The notes under the pieces: generated by a model
The model's input: only the letters and a program-made list of their open reading frames with translations
Databases searched by the model: none
Told to the model about the DNA's origin: nothing
Program-made: the position numbers and the translations under genes
In this document: positions 17,749 through 26,447 of the stretch, piece by piece
How positions within the stretch are numbered: the stretch's first letter is position 1
Layout: every line of letters begins with the position of its first letter
DNA from: Wocania ichthyoenteri Th78
GTDB taxonomy: Bacteria; Bacteroidota; Bacteroidia; Flavobacteriales; Flavobacteriaceae
DNA length: 64,000 nucleotides
NCBI RefSeq assembly: GCF_000789235.1
Contig: NZ_KN525716.1
Coordinates: 2,958,100 to 3,022,099, forward strand
Reading direction: 5' to 3'

Positions 17749-19083
17749 TTAATCTCTAAATATTTTATTTGGAAAAACAACCACACTTTCAAACCCGTTT
17801 TCTCCAACGGATGCGATACCAAAAAAATAATTATCAATAACAATACCATCTAAAGTAAATTCTGAAACATCATCAACATATCTGCTGTTATCCCAAGTAG
17901 GGGATGTGGTATCTCTCCAATAAATTTTATAACCGATAGCACCATCAACTTTATCCCACTTAAATTTAACCGATGGTTGCACAATACCTCCAATAGCTAT
18001 GTTTTTAGGTTGCGGTGGAGCAGCAGCTAAACTTGCCATATTTATGGCGTTTACTGCAGTTAATTTTTTTGCATAATCAAAATTAACATGCTCAATAACA
18101 TCGCCATATTTTATACCGTTTTCTTCACGTATATCTTGGTGTTGTTGCGTGTAATTTTCATGAGCTTCCATAATTCTTATGCCTGCAAAACCTAAATCGT
18201 TAAAAGGTCTGTGATGTCCGCCACGACCAAAACGATCCAATCTGTAAACCATCATGGGGTTCATTTCTGGCATATATGTTTTTACAGTTTTATGAATATA
18301 TCGTGCTAACTGACGAGAAACACCGTCAACTTCGCCGCCATAAAAGCGACGTGCATTGCGTTCTTTTTCAGATTCATTAGCAGGAACAGGTTCTGAAAAA
18401 ATTCTAAAGGTTTGATTATCAATTATGCCATCAACACCTTTAATATTCCCAATCATATCGTTGTTTAAAACACCAATGATGTCCCAACCTTTATCTTGTG
18501 CATATTTTGCTAATCCTGCACCACCAAAAAGTCCTTGTTCTTCACCAGAAAGTCCGACATAAACAATACTATTTTCAAATGAATATTTCGACAAAACTCT
18601 AGCAGCTTCAATAGTGCCTGCCATTCCTGAGGCATTGTCGTTTGCTCCAGGCGCATCGGTTGTAAAGTCCATAGTATCGCTTGCTCGAGAATCAATATCT
18701 CCACTCATAATAATATAGCGATTAGGGTATTTTGTACCTTTTTGAATAGCAACAACATTAACCACCCAAGTGTCATGTGGCACTCTGCGATTGCCTTCTT
18801 TTGTAACAAAATCTTTTTGATAGAACACATTTAAGCAGTTATTACAGTTTTTTGAAATAATTTCAAATTCAGATTTTATCCAACGCCTTGCTGCACCAAT
18901 ACCTCGAGTTTCAGAAATGGTATCGCTAAAAGTGTTTCTTGTGCCAAAATCTACTAAAGTTTGAATGTCTTTCTGAATGCGTTTTGCAGAAACAGACTCA
19001 ATGATATCATAGATTTTTTGATTGGTTTGAGAATAAGAAATAAAAGTTATAAGGCAAAAGCCTAAAGGGATTAGAGTTTTCAT
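17749..19083 (-). CDS. Secreted M28 family aminopeptidase with FnIII-like tail
   Basis: The 444-residue product has a signal peptide (FCLITFISYSQ). The M28 zinc core is visible as SGDIDSR, DAPGANDNASGMAGTIEAARVL (metal aspartate), GLSGEEQGLFGG (catalytic and ligand glutamates), LNNDMIGN and a late GGHHRPFNDLGFAGIRIMEAHEN segment. Residues ~355-440 look like a fibronectin type III module (VKFKWDKVDGAIGYKIYWRDT). The DUF6265 frame ends only 2 bp before this start, so the two form one transcription unit, with the M1 gene downstream. Confidence 0.92.
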   Translation of the reverse strand: MKTLIPLGFCLITFISYSQTNQKIYDIIESVSAKRIQKDIQTLVDFGTRNTFSDTISETRGIGAARRWIKSEFEIISKNCNNCLNVFYQKDFVTKEGNRRVPHDTWVVNVVAIQKGTKYPNRYIIMSGDIDSRASDTMDFTTDAPGANDNASGMAGTIEAARVLSKYSFENSIVYVGLSGEEQGLFGGAGLAKYAQDKGWDIIGVLNNDMIGNIKGVDGIIDNQTFRIFSEPVPANESEKERNARRFYGGEVDGVSRQLARYIHKTVKTYMPEMNPMMVYRLDRFGRGGHHRPFNDLGFAGIRIMEAHENYTQQHQDIREENGIKYGDVIEHVNFDYAKKLTAVNAINMASLAAAPPQPKNIAIGGIVQPSVKFKWDKVDGAIGYKIYWRDTTSPTWDNSRYVDDVSEFTLDGIVIDNYFFGIASVGENGFESVVVFPNKIFRD

Positions 19084-19085
19084 TT

Positions 19086-19571
19086 TTAGTCTTTAGTATA
19101 ATTAAATTTTACAGTTTCAGTAGAACCATTTTTTTGATGCATATCTATATAAATATTCATTTCATTATCATTAATTTTTTCAAAAGTTACACCTTCAAAG
19201 ATAACTTTATTTGGTGTGATTTGTTTTAAAGGAAAATCTACTGTTTCGTCTTTGGTTTCCCTCCCTTTTAAATCGTGATTAAAATGTTTTAGTTGAAGCA
19301 TCAGTGTGTTTTCAATTTCTCTTATAATTTCAATTTCATAAAAAATAACTTTTCCTTTATTAATTAATTTGAAAGTCGCCATTATTGAACCGCCAGAAGG
19401 TTCGCTCCAATTTTCTTCGGTTTTGCCACCAAAAGCTTCACTTTTCCAATTGCCAGAAATTCAAGCTATATTTTCTAATTTTGGTTCGAGTGTTTTTGCT
19501 GTTTGTGCTTTACAAGGTAAGCTTAAAAATGAAACAATAGTCATTAACATAATTACAATACGTGCTTTCAT
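19086..19571 (-). pseudogene. DUF6265 family secreted protein, broken by an in-frame TGA
   Basis: Reading the minus strand from the ATG at 19571 gives a signal peptide (MKARIVIMLMTIVSFLSLPC), then KTLEPKLENIA, a TGA at 19461-19463 (codon 37), and then ISGNWKSEAFGGKTEENWSEP continuing in the same frame to 19086. The DUF6265 family normally has a W-x-x-G-x-W motif at this point, so the TGA most simply replaces a TGG tryptophan codon. The rest (FYEIEIIREIENTL, LKHFNHDLKGRE, FPLKQI) matches the family to its end. An internal ATG at 19382 could express a shortened, signal-less form. It may be a real nonsense mutation or a sequencing error. Confidence 0.8.
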
Positions 19572-19674
19572 AATTTTAAATATAAAGTGGTTTATATATT
19601 ATTAAGACGTTTACGATATATATAACTGAGACACATTTTTAAGTTTAGTAAAGTTGATGTTTTAAAGATAGTAA

Positions 19675-19713
19675 AATAAAAAACGCTTCAAGAAATTAAT
19701 CCTGAAACGTCTT
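19675..19713 (-). terminator. Terminator of the fad operon
   Basis: On the minus strand ACGTTTCAGG pairs with CTTGAAGCGT (two G-T pairs) around a short loop and is followed by a T-run. It lies ~40 bp past the acyl-CoA dehydrogenase stop codon. Confidence 0.7.
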
Positions 19714-19749
19714 TCACATTTGAGTTAGTCACGAAAAATTTTTAGTTTC

Positions 19750-21558
19750 CTAAAAACAATATTTATTTTCAGCTTTTACTTTTTCAGCTACTTCTTTGCG
19801 TAAATCTACAATGTCAGGATAATTAACATATTTTGTAAAACGTTTCAACCCCATTAATAGCATACGTTGCTCATCACCTTCAGCAAAAGAGATAATACTT
19901 TCTTTTCCTTTTTCTTCAACAATATCTACAGCATGATATAAGTATAATTTTGCCATGGCTATCTGAGCAGATTGTGCTTCTTCTCCAAAACGTTTTGCAT
20001 TTTTTTCAGTTCTTAAAATTGCAGATTCTGCCATATAGATTTCAATTAGTATATCTGCAGCAGCAATTAATAACTGTTGATGATCTTCTAATTGAGGGCC
20101 GTATTTTTGAACCGCACCACCAGCAACCATTAAGAAGGTCTTTTTCAACTTCTTAATCATTTCTTTTTCTTCAGAGAACAACTCAGAATAGTCTGGTGTT
20201 TCGAACGAAGGAATGCCCATTAATTCTTCTTGAACTTTTTGTGCAGGACCTAATAAATCAACATGACCTTTCATGGCTTTCTTAACTAACATCCCAACCG
20301 ATAACATTCTGTTAATTTCGTTAGTTCCTTCATAAATACGTGCAATACGAGCATCTCTCCAAGCCGATTCCATTGGTGTCTCTTCAGAGAATCCCATACC
20401 TCCAAAAATTTGAATACCTTCATCTGCACAGTTTTGAACATCTTCAGAAACTGCTACTTTTAAAATAGAACATTCAATGGCATATTCTTCAACACCTTTT
20501 AATTCTGCTTCTTGATGAGTATTACCAGCTGCTTCACGTAAAGCGATACGGTCTTCGATATTTTTTGCTGCTCTATAGGTAGCTGATTCACCAGCATAAG
20601 CACTTGCAGCCATTTCAGCTAATTTGACTTTAATCGCTCCAAATTCGGAAATTGGTGTTTTAAATTGTTTACGCTCGTTAGCATAATTAACAGCATACGT
20701 TAAGATGCGACGTTGTGAATCTAAACATGCAGCAGCTAATTTAATACGTCCAACATTTAGTGCGTTCATGGCAATTTTGAAACCTTCGCCACGACCAGCT
20801 AGCATATTTTCAACAGGAACAATTGTATCATTAAAAAATACTTGACGTGTAGAACTTGCGCGAATACCTAATTTGTGTTCTTCTTCACCTAAGGTAATTC
20901 CGTTAGGATTATCACTATCATACTCAACAATAAATCCAGTAATATTTTTATCGTCTTCTATACGTGCAAAAACAATCATCAAACTACAGAAACCTGCATT
21001 TGAAATCCACATTTTTTGTCCGTTGATTTTATATGATTTTCCATCTGCAGATAATTCTGCAGTTGTTTTTCCTGAATTTGCATCAGATCCAGCTCCTGGT
21101 TCTGTTAAACAATACGCTCCAAACCATTCGCCTGTAGCCAATTTTGGCACATATTTTTGTTTTTGTTCTTCGGTACCGTATAATGTAATTGGCATAGTGC
21201 CAATTCCTGTATGTGCACCAAAAGCTGTACTGAAAGAACCTGTTCCACTAGAAATATAATCACATGTTAAACACGTTGAAACAAATCCCATTCCCATTCC
21301 ACCATAGGCTTCAGGAACAGAAACACTTAAAAAGCCCATTTCGCCAGCTTTACGCATAACATCTTCGGTTAGCGCATAATCTTTCGCTTCAAATCTCGCT
21401 TTATGAGGAATGATCTCACGATCATTAAACTCCATTACAGATTCTTTCATCATTTGTTGTTCTTCTGAAAAATCTTCAGGAGTAAAAACGTCTTCGCAGT
21501 TCGTTTCCTTTACTAGAAATTGACCACCTCTTAATAATTCTTTGTCTTTAGTTTCCAT
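19750..21558 (-). CDS. Acyl-CoA dehydrogenase
   Basis: This FAD enzyme catalyses the first oxidation of beta-oxidation. The 602-residue protein has the ACAD fold: N-terminal helices (EDFSEEQQMMKESVMEFNDREIIPHKARFE), the substrate/FAD segment AYCLTEPGAGSDANSGKTTAELS, KMWISNAG, and the late QIFGGMGFSEETPMESAWRDARIARIYEGTNEINRML region, plus a ~180-residue C-terminal extension as in very-long-chain-type enzymes. It is the last gene of the marR-fadB-fadA-acad operon, separated from the thiolase by a 122-bp gap with an inverted repeat. Confidence 0.95.
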   Translation of the reverse strand: METKDKELLRGGQFLVKETNCEDVFTPEDFSEEQQMMKESVMEFNDREIIPHKARFEAKDYALTEDVMRKAGEMGFLSVSVPEAYGGMGMGFVSTCLTCDYISSGTGSFSTAFGAHTGIGTMPITLYGTEEQKQKYVPKLATGEWFGAYCLTEPGAGSDANSGKTTAELSADGKSYKINGQKMWISNAGFCSLMIVFARIEDDKNITGFIVEYDSDNPNGITLGEEEHKLGIRASSTRQVFFNDTIVPVENMLAGRGEGFKIAMNALNVGRIKLAAACLDSQRRILTYAVNYANERKQFKTPISEFGAIKVKLAEMAASAYAGESATYRAAKNIEDRIALREAAGNTHQEAELKGVEEYAIECSILKVAVSEDVQNCADEGIQIFGGMGFSEETPMESAWRDARIARIYEGTNEINRMLSVGMLVKKAMKGHVDLLGPAQKVQEELMGIPSFETPDYSELFSEEKEMIKKLKKTFLMVAGGAVQKYGPQLEDHQQLLIAAADILIEIYMAESAILRTEKNAKRFGEEAQSAQIAMAKLYLYHAVDIVEEKGKESIISFAEGDEQRMLLMGLKRFTKYVNYPDIVDLRKEVAEKVKAENKYCF

Positions 21559-21597
21559 TAATTTTATAATCTAAAATGTTCTTTATTTTTAATTTGT

Positions 21598-21670
21598 CTG
21601 TTCGAGCGCAGTCGAGAACCATTTTGTAACTATTCCGATAATAAGGTCCCGACTGTGCTTGACCGGACAG
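21598..21670. repeat. GACTGCGCTC-family inverted repeat, thiolase-ACAD gap
   Basis: TTCGAGCGCAGTCGAGAACC (21601-21620) faces an imperfect complement (GGTCCCGACTGTGCTTGACC, 21645-21664), with CTGT/ACAG continuing the stem. The left arm shares TCGAGCGCAGTCGAGA with the copy at 2405-2420. The right arm has diverged, so this looks like an older insertion. Confidence 0.8.
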
Positions 21671-21680
21671 AATATGTTTT

Positions 21681-22871
21681 TTAATTAAGAAATTCAAAAA
21701 TCCCACAAGCACCTTGACCTGTACCAACACACATGGTTACTGCACCATATTTACCTTGCATATTTTGCTTACGCATTTCATCAAATAATTGTACTGAGAG
21801 TTTTGCTCCCGTACAACCTAATGGATGACCCAATGCAATTGCTCCACCATTTACATTTATGATATCTGGATTTAAGTTTAATTCTCTGATTACAGCTAAA
21901 GATTGAGATGCAAAGGCTTCGTTTAATTCTATTAACGATAAATCATCTTGTTTTAAACCAGCTTGTTTTAATGCTTTCGGAATCGCTTTTACAGGGCCAA
22001 TTCCCATAATACGAGGCTCAACACCAGCAGCTGCATAATTTACTAAACGCGCTATTGGTTCAAGATTTAATTCTTTTACCATCTCTTCACTCATAATTAT
22101 AACAAAAGCAGCGCCATCACTCATTTGCGACGAGTTACCAGCTGTTACACTTCCTCCAGCAGCAAATACAGCTCTTAGTTTTGCTAAAGCTTCTTTACTT
22201 GTTCCTGCACGTGGACCTTCGTCTTTAGTAACTGTGTATGATTTTTTTGCTTTCTTTCCGTTAGCATCAATGTATGTTTGTTCTACTTTGATTGGTACAA
22301 TTTGATCTTGAAAACGATTCTCGGCTAATGCTCTTAATGCTTTCATGTGTGAATTATAAGCAAATTCATCTTGGTCTTCACGAGATACTTTAAACTGTTT
22401 TGCAACTGCTTCTGCAGTATTTCCCATGCCCCAATAATAATCTTCATGTCCAGCTTTTACAGTATCGTAATTTAATTCTGGTTTAAAGCCTGTCATTGGT
22501 ACAGCACTCATGCTTTCTGCTCCACCCGCAATAATACAATCTGCCATTCCAGCTTGAATTTTTGCTGTTGCAATTCCGATAGTTTCTATTCCTGAAGCAC
22601 AAAAACGATTCACGGTTACACCAGGAACATCAACACTATCTAATCCAATTAATGAAATAAATCGAGCCATATTTAATCCTTGTGAACCTTCTGGCATGGC
22701 GTTACCAACAATAACATCGTCAATACGTTTTTTGTCTAAATCAGGAAGCTCTTTCATCATGTGCTGAATGGTTTCAGCAGCTAACTCGTCAGTTCTTTTA
22801 AAACGAAATACACCTTTTGGTGCTTTACCAACTGCGGTTCTGTATGCTTTTACTATATATGCTGTTTTCAT
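21681..22871 (-). CDS. fadA: Acetyl-CoA C-acyltransferase (thiolase)
   Basis: This 396-residue thiolase carries out the last step of beta-oxidation, cleaving 3-ketoacyl-CoA with CoA. The nucleophile C91 is in VNRFCASGIETI, the active-site H349 in GHPLGCTGA, and the second cysteine C381 in CVGTGQGACG. It starts 4 bp after the FadB-like gene ends, on the same strand. This gives the full set of dehydrogenase/hydratase, thiolase and acyl-CoA dehydrogenase. Length and motifs are normal. Confidence 0.96.
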   Translation of the reverse strand: MKTAYIVKAYRTAVGKAPKGVFRFKRTDELAAETIQHMMKELPDLDKKRIDDVIVGNAMPEGSQGLNMARFISLIGLDSVDVPGVTVNRFCASGIETIGIATAKIQAGMADCIIAGGAESMSAVPMTGFKPELNYDTVKAGHEDYYWGMGNTAEAVAKQFKVSREDQDEFAYNSHMKALRALAENRFQDQIVPIKVEQTYIDANGKKAKKSYTVTKDEGPRAGTSKEALAKLRAVFAAGGSVTAGNSSQMSDGAAFVIIMSEEMVKELNLEPIARLVNYAAAGVEPRIMGIGPVKAIPKALKQAGLKQDDLSLIELNEAFASQSLAVIRELNLNPDIINVNGGAIALGHPLGCTGAKLSVQLFDEMRKQNMQGKYGAVTMCVGTGQGACGIFEFLN

Positions 22872-22875
22872 TTTC

Positions 22876-25284
22876 TTAGTTTCTTAATGGTTTACCCTTG
22901 GTTAGCATGTGTTGAATACGTTCTAAAGTTTTACGCTCAGTACATAAACTTAGGAAAGCTTCACGTTCTAAATCCAATAAGTATTGTTCGCTAACTAGAG
23001 TGGGTTCAGATAAATCTCCACCGGCCATAACGTAAGCTAGTTTGTTGGCAATTTTCATATCGTGTTCAGAAATGTAGTTGCTATCTTCCATTGCATCAGT
23101 TCCTACCAAGAACATACCTAAAGCTTGTTTACCAAGAACTAAAACATCTTTTCTATGGATAGGTTGTGTATAACCCATATCTGCCATTAATTTTGCATGT
23201 TGCTTTGCAACTGCTATTTGACGATCTTTATTAATAACCATGATGTCTTTTCCTTTTTGGAGGACACCTAAATCATAAGCTTCATAAGCTGAAGTCGATA
23301 CTTTTGCCATACCTATAGTTAAGAAGTATTTTTGAAGCGTGTTTAACTGCACATCCCCTTTTCTAAACGTATCGGAAGCTCTTAAAGTCATTTCTTTTGA
23401 ACCTCCTCCTCCAGGAATAACACCAACTCCAAACTCTACAAGTCCCATATAAGTTTCTGCAGCTGCAACCACTTTATCTGCGTGCATTGATAATTCGCAA
23501 GCACCACCTAAAGACATGCCATGAGGAGCAGAAATTGTTGGGATAGATGAATAACGCATACGCATCATGGTGTCTTGGAAATATTTGATAGCACCATTAA
23601 GTTCATCATATTCCTGTTCGGCAGCCATCATAAAAATCATGCCTATATTTGCACCAACAGAGAAGTTTGCACCTTGGTTACCTACTACTAAACCTGCAAA
23701 ATCTTTTTCGGCAATATCAATGGCTTTGTTTAATCCTGCAAGGACGTCGCCACCAATAGTATTCATTTTAGATTGGAATTCTACATTAAGAATGCCGTCC
23801 CCTAAATCTTCAATAACCACACCTGAGTTTTTAAAGACTTCATTAGATTTTCTGATATTGTCTAGAATAATGAAGCTGTCCTGTCCTGGAATTTTTTCTT
23901 GTGTTTTCTTCGGAATATCATAAGCGTATGTAGCTCCATCTTTCACAGTGTAGAAAGAAGAACTTCCTGAAGCTAGCATCTCGTTTACCCAAGCATTAGG
24001 TTCTAAGCCTTCTGCTTTCATAATTTCTATTCCAGCTTCAACACCTATAGCATCCCATATTTGGAAAGGACCATGTTCCCAACCAAATCCAGCTTTCATG
24101 GCATTATCAATTTTATATAAGTCGTCTGTGATTTCTGGAATTCTATTTGAAACATAAGCAAATAATGCAGCGAAACTCTTTTTGTAGAATTCACCAGCTT
24201 TATCTTTTCCATTCACTAGTATTTTGAATCGGTCTATAACTTTATCAACCGTTTTGGTTAATTCTAAAGTGGCAAATTTAGCACGTTTAGCAGAACGATA
24301 TTCTAAGGTGTTTAAGTCAAGTGTTAAAATTTCTTTTTGACCATCAGCTGAAACCGTTTTCTTGTAAAACCCTTGACCTGTTTTGCTTCCTAACCATTTA
24401 TTTTTCATCATAGTGTTGATGAAATCTGGCAATTTAAAAAGCTCTAAACGTTCATCATTAGGGCAGTTGTCGTAAATGCCATTTGCAACGTGAACTAAAG
24501 TGTCTAAACCAACTACATCAACGGTTCTGAAAGTAGCCGATTTTGGACGACCTATTACAGGACCTGATAATTTATCAACTTCTTCAACAGTTAAATCTAA
24601 ATCTTTAACTGCGTAGAATAAACTTTGAATACTGAAAATTCCAATACGATTCCCTATAAATGCAGGAGTGTCTTTAGCAACTACTGAGGTTTTTCCTAAG
24701 AATTGTTCTCCATAACCATTCAAGAATTCTAAAACTGAAGCATCGGTTTTTGGTCCTGGAATGATTTCAAATAATTTTAAGTATCGAGCAGGATTGAAAA
24801 AGTGTGTTCCGCAGAAATACTTCTGGAAATCTTCACTACGACCTTCACTCATAAACTTAATTGGAATACCAGACGTATTACTTGTAATCAAAGTTCCTGG
24901 TTTTCTGTGTTTTTCTAGTTTTTCAAAAACTTGTTTTTTAATGTCTAGTCTTTCAACGACAACTTCCATAATCCAATCGACATCCTTAACTTTTGCAATA
25001 TCATCTTCAAGATTTCCTGTAGTGATACGATTTGCAAAAGAATTGTGGTATAGTGGTGCAGGCTTAGATTTTATGGATGCTGTAAGCGCATCATTTACTA
25101 ATCTGTTTCTAACAACTTTATCTTCTAAGGTTAAACTTTTAGCTTTTTCTTTATCATTAAGCTCTCTCGGTACAATGTCAAGTAACAAGACATCAACACC
25201 AATATTAGCAAAATGGCAAGCAATGCCGCTTCCCATAATTCCTGAGCCTATAATGGCTATTTTTTTAATTCTACGTTTGCTCAT
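22876..25284 (-). CDS. fadB: 3-hydroxyacyl-CoA dehydrogenase / enoyl-CoA hydratase, fused
   Basis: A bifunctional beta-oxidation enzyme of 802 residues. The N-terminal NAD-binding dehydrogenase has GSGIMGSGIACHFANIGV, then STSNTSGIP-type and CGTHFFNPARYLKLFEIIPG segments. A C-terminal enoyl-CoA hydratase/isomerase domain (about 490-680) has GNQGANFSVGANIG and SLGGACELSMHADKV. The domain order is reversed relative to E. coli FadB but usual for this large Bacteroidota subgroup. The start lies 10 bp after marR. It probably works with the adjoining thiolase and acyl-CoA dehydrogenase. Confidence 0.95.
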   Translation of the reverse strand: MSKRRIKKIAIIGSGIMGSGIACHFANIGVDVLLLDIVPRELNDKEKAKSLTLEDKVVRNRLVNDALTASIKSKPAPLYHNSFANRITTGNLEDDIAKVKDVDWIMEVVVERLDIKKQVFEKLEKHRKPGTLITSNTSGIPIKFMSEGRSEDFQKYFCGTHFFNPARYLKLFEIIPGPKTDASVLEFLNGYGEQFLGKTSVVAKDTPAFIGNRIGIFSIQSLFYAVKDLDLTVEEVDKLSGPVIGRPKSATFRTVDVVGLDTLVHVANGIYDNCPNDERLELFKLPDFINTMMKNKWLGSKTGQGFYKKTVSADGQKEILTLDLNTLEYRSAKRAKFATLELTKTVDKVIDRFKILVNGKDKAGEFYKKSFAALFAYVSNRIPEITDDLYKIDNAMKAGFGWEHGPFQIWDAIGVEAGIEIMKAEGLEPNAWVNEMLASGSSSFYTVKDGATYAYDIPKKTQEKIPGQDSFIILDNIRKSNEVFKNSGVVIEDLGDGILNVEFQSKMNTIGGDVLAGLNKAIDIAEKDFAGLVVGNQGANFSVGANIGMIFMMAAEQEYDELNGAIKYFQDTMMRMRYSSIPTISAPHGMSLGGACELSMHADKVVAAAETYMGLVEFGVGVIPGGGGSKEMTLRASDTFRKGDVQLNTLQKYFLTIGMAKVSTSAYEAYDLGVLQKGKDIMVINKDRQIAVAKQHAKLMADMGYTQPIHRKDVLVLGKQALGMFLVGTDAMEDSNYISEHDMKIANKLAYVMAGGDLSEPTLVSEQYLLDLEREAFLSLCTERKTLERIQHMLTKGKPLRN

Positions 25285-25294
25285 CTTATTTAAA

Positions 25295-25744
25295 CTACTT
25301 ATCGTTGTTTTGATTATATATTTTTTTGTTAGTTACCATATCATTAATTAATTCGGCAACTTCATAAAAACTGTTCAGTTTTTCTGGACAAACATTATCT
25401 TTAATAGTATCATTAAAAGTGAGTACTTTTTCTCTTGAATAGGCTCTTTTTTCTCTGCCAAATTCGGTTAAATGAATAAGTACACTTCGTCCATCATTAG
25501 GATTTGATTTTCTTTCAATTAAACCACTTACTTCCATATTTTTTAATATTCTTGATAAACTTGTAGCTTCCATTCCCATTTTAGGTCCTAAAGCAGTTGA
25601 TGGTGTACCTTTTTCTGGATCTATATTTAATAAAGCAAATCCAGTAGCCATTGTACTTTCAAATTTAGCAGCTTCTTCGTTATACATTTTTTGTACTGAT
25701 AGCCATGTGGTTCTTAATACGTAATCAATAGTTTTATCTTTCAT
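25295..25744 (-). CDS. MarR family transcriptional regulator of the fad operon
   Basis: A 149-residue winged-helix protein. The DNA-binding part is PSTALGPKMGMEATSLSRILKNMEVSGLIERKSNPNDGRSVLIHLTEFG, with the DGR wing motif. MarR proteins bind as dimers to palindromes and are released by small ligands. Being the first gene of the beta-oxidation operon and lying behind a perfect 28-bp palindrome, it probably represses the operon until an acyl-CoA or fatty acid binds; the ligand is inferred from context only. Confidence 0.93.
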   Translation of the reverse strand: MKDKTIDYVLRTTWLSVQKMYNEEAAKFESTMATGFALLNIDPEKGTPSTALGPKMGMEATSLSRILKNMEVSGLIERKSNPNDGRSVLIHLTEFGREKRAYSREKVLTFNDTIKDNVCPEKLNSFYEVAELINDMVTNKKIYNQNNDK

Positions 25745-25763
25745 TTGTGAGAGGTTGTTGGTT

Positions 25764-25802
25764 CAAATATATAAAAATTTATTATGCATGCATAATAAAT
25801 TT
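25764..25802 (-). promoter_or_regulatory. Promoter and MarR operator of the marR-fadBA-acad operon
   Basis: Positions 25775-25802 are a perfect 28-bp palindrome (half-site AAATTTATTATGCA followed by its complement). Three bases away on the minus strand is TATATTTG (25764-25771), an exact TAnnTTTG -7 box. The palindrome therefore covers the region between -7 and -33, where a bound repressor would block RNA polymerase. The marR start codon lies 20 bp further. Binding by this MarR protein is inferred. Confidence 0.8.
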
Positions 25803-25815
25803 AATAAAAAAAGAT

Positions 25816-25845
25816 TATAAAAAAACACCTCTATAAAAGAGGTGT
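25816..25845 (-). terminator. Terminator of the 130-aa membrane protein gene
   Basis: ACACCTC / GAGGTGT form a perfect 7-bp stem with a 7-nt loop. On the minus strand a T-run follows directly. It separates the gene at 25.9-26.3 kb from the marR promoter. Confidence 0.85.
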
Positions 25846-25874
25846 GAGTTTTATTATTAATATTTGGAATAAGA

Positions 25875-26267
25875 TTATCCCATTTTGCCATTAACCAATC
25901 CTATTACAGCACCAATTATAGCGGTCATAACAACAGAAATCACTACGTCTAGAGCAGCTAAATTTAAAACTGCTTCTGAATCCATAGCCATATTAAAGAA
26001 ATTGTAAAACAGACCAACAAATAACCCAATAATAGCACCAGCTTTAGCACCAGTTGCAGCAGTTGAAATTTGAGCCCATTGGGTATAAATATAAGATACA
26101 AATAGTCCAAATGTTATGCAACCAAGAAATATGAATAACATAGTGTTTGAGCTTTCTTCGGGTTGAGGAAAGGTGTTTTTAAATATGATACCATAAAATA
26201 GCCATCCTAAAAGGAAATCAACAATGCCGCCAACAATGCCAGCAACTAAGAAATTTTTTGTTTTCAT
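25875..26267 (-). CDS. Small four-helix membrane protein, unknown function
   Basis: A 130-residue hydrophobic protein with four predicted membrane segments (about 8-28, 43-62, 72-92 and 104-126). The glycine-rich first helix (FLVAGIVGGIVDFLLGWLFYG) and the AGAIIGLFVGLFYNFFN segment resemble DUF1761-type or similar membrane proteins. I cannot assign a family with confidence. It is monocistronic, with a terminator after it and a promoter region shared with the divergent GH18 gene upstream. Confidence 0.75.
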   Translation of the reverse strand: MKTKNFLVAGIVGGIVDFLLGWLFYGIIFKNTFPQPEESSNTMLFIFLGCITFGLFVSYIYTQWAQISTAATGAKAGAIIGLFVGLFYNFFNMAMDSEAVLNLAALDVVISVVMTAIIGAVIGLVNGKMG

Positions 26268-26374
26268 CTTAAATAATTTTAATTAGTTAGTTATCAATAA
26301 AAGTATAAAAAAAATATTAAATTATCATTATAAGATGTACTACATTGGTTATTATTTGAATTTTTAAGAAATTA

Positions 26375-26400
26375 TTTGATAAAATAATATTTTATCTTTG
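26375..26400 (+). promoter_or_regulatory. Possible promoter of the GH18 gene
   Basis: TATCTTTG at 26393-26400 is an exact TAnnTTTG -7 box, 40 bp before the start codon. A TTTG lies at 26375-26378, but the 14-bp spacing is shorter than the usual 19-20 bp, so only the -7 element is convincing. Confidence 0.5.
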
Positions 26401-26410
26401 GTTTGGATAT

Positions 26411-26447
26411 ATTGAGTAAAAAATTGAGTAAAAAATTGAATGAAAAA
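26411..26447 (+). repeat. Three 12-bp tandem units across the GH18 start
   Basis: ATTGAGTAAAAA occurs twice in tandem (26411-26422, 26423-26434). A third, changed unit (ATTGAATGAAAAA) holds the start codon. Copy-number change would alter the leader length by 12 bp steps without shifting the frame. Confidence 0.75.

Noticed and set aside
24761-25351. Plus-strand open frame of 196 codons over the start of fadB
   Set aside because: Antisense shadow with hydrophobic low-complexity content; fadB on the minus strand has full NAD-binding motifs here.
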